Assembly: GCA_001312645.1 (NCBI GenBank)
Contig: BBEG01000007.1
Span: 1 to 45,190, forward strand
Length of the DNA stretch: 45,190 nucleotides
DNA from: Rhodococcus sp. JCM 9791
GTDB lineage: Bacteria; Actinomycetota; Actinomycetes; Mycobacteriales; Mycobacteriaceae
Direction: 5' to 3'
Positions within the stretch are counted from its first letter, which is position 1; each line of letters begins with the position of its first letter. The notes beneath the pieces were generated by a model. The model did no database searches and was not told the origin of the DNA. It was given only the letters and a program-made list of their open reading frames with translations. The position numbers and the translations under genes were made by a program. Of this stretch, positions 44,941 through 45,190 are shown piece after piece.

Positions 44941-45190
44941 ATGACCACCTCCACACACGTGCCCGCCGCGTCTCCGAACGCGTCCGGTACCGGCACCCCG
45001 CTGGCGCTGTCCGCGCTCCTCGCCGGCACGCTCGTCGGAACTTTGAGCAACAACATCATCAATGTTCCGCTTGTCCAGATACTTTCGGATTTCGATGCGT
45101 CACTGGAAGACGGTGCACTGCTCGCCGTCGCATTCCTCCTCACCTTCGCGGCGGCGATGCCGCTCGCGGGGTACATCGGCGACCGCTTCG
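44941..45190 (+). CDS. Major facilitator superfamily transporter (N-terminal part, runs off the window)
   Basis: The visible 83 residues comprise a polar start (MTTSTHVPAASPNASG), TM1 (LALSALLAGTLVGTLSNNIINVPL), a loop with LSDFDASLEDGALL, TM2 (LAVAFLLTFAAAMPLAG) and the motif A beginning GYIGDRF, all typical of DHA2-type MFS drug:H+ antiporters. CAGGAGCTCG precedes the ATG, giving AGGAG five bases upstream. The rest lies beyond the window. Confidence 0.85.
   Translation, partial: MTTSTHVPAASPNASGTGTPLALSALLAGTLVGTLSNNIINVPLVQILSDFDASLEDGALLAVAFLLTFAAAMPLAGYIGDRF

Noticed and set aside
1-45190. Programmed ribosomal frameshifting as the cause of the split genes
   Set aside because: Breaks occur in unrelated families, at inconsistent sites, without slippery heptamers or a following stem; the same families are not frameshifted elsewhere.
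1-45190. CRISPR array, tRNA or rRNA genes, integrase or IS transposase
   Set aside because: No regularly spaced direct repeats, cloverleaf-like segments, rRNA-like sequence or transposase motifs were seen on either strand.

Overview
The window is high-GC DNA of a mycolate-type actinobacterium, most likely Rhodococcus or a close relative such as Gordonia or Nocardia. The evidence is gene content: an NDMA-type zinc alcohol dehydrogenase, F420/FMN split-barrel and luciferase-like enzymes, an MmyB-type XRE regulator, a CadI/ArsI-ArsR pair, an Excalibur protein, and frequent GTG starts with GTGA/ATGA overlaps. I see no rRNA, tRNA, CRISPR array, integrase, transposase or replication origin.

A caveat governs the whole annotation. 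About half of the genes are broken by apparent loss of one base (about forty sites, roughly one per kb), often inside a short run of identical bases. Restoring the base rejoins two halves of one conserved family. I read this mainly as uncorrected sequencing or assembly error, so the coordinates below span whole genes and each break is noted.

Layout. 0-2.5 kb: a thioredoxin-reductase-like flavoenzyme divergent from a SAM methyltransferase across an imperfect palindrome, then a small membrane protein. 2.6-6.2 kb: a NhaA antiporter fused to a DsbA-like domain, convergent with a polyprenyl-phosphate sugar transferase. 6.7-12.1 kb: WYL regulator/VOC protein, a disulfide oxidoreductase, an MmyB-type regulator and a BenE-type symporter. 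12.4-14.7 kb: an MHYT membrane sensor, a CadI/ArsI protein divergent from ArsR, and a secreted Excalibur protein. 15.3-18.6 kb: hydrolase, Gfo/Idh oxidoreductase, F420-type split-barrel protein and TetR. 18.7-27.9 kb: two zinc alcohol dehydrogenases, a two-domain carboxymuconolactone decarboxylase-like protein, an orphan peptide-type binding protein, two truncated genes meeting head to head, a HugZ-like protein, a luciferase-like oxidoreductase, and a BASS transporter divergent from LysR.

28.1-41.3 kb is the most interesting part: a dense set of amide- and ring-hydrolysing enzymes with their own regulator and importer. It holds an AtzH-like protein plus amidase, a UTRA-GntR regulator with a GTCTAGAC operator, a BMP-fold binding protein without a signal peptide, a methylenetetrahydrofolate reductase with a Cys-rich N-terminus coupled to a phosphotriesterase-family hydrolase, an NMT1/ThiY-type ABC importer, and a tight operon of cupin, creatininase, isochorismatase-like hydrolase, AtzA/TrzA-type amidohydrolase and acetamidase/formamidase. 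Together they suggest import and stepwise hydrolysis of an unidentified N-rich, probably heterocyclic and possibly N-methylated compound. I do not recognise the set as a described pathway.

41.4-45.2 kb: three degenerate genes, a terminator, a large ion-transporter-type permease and the start of an MFS transporter cut by the window end.
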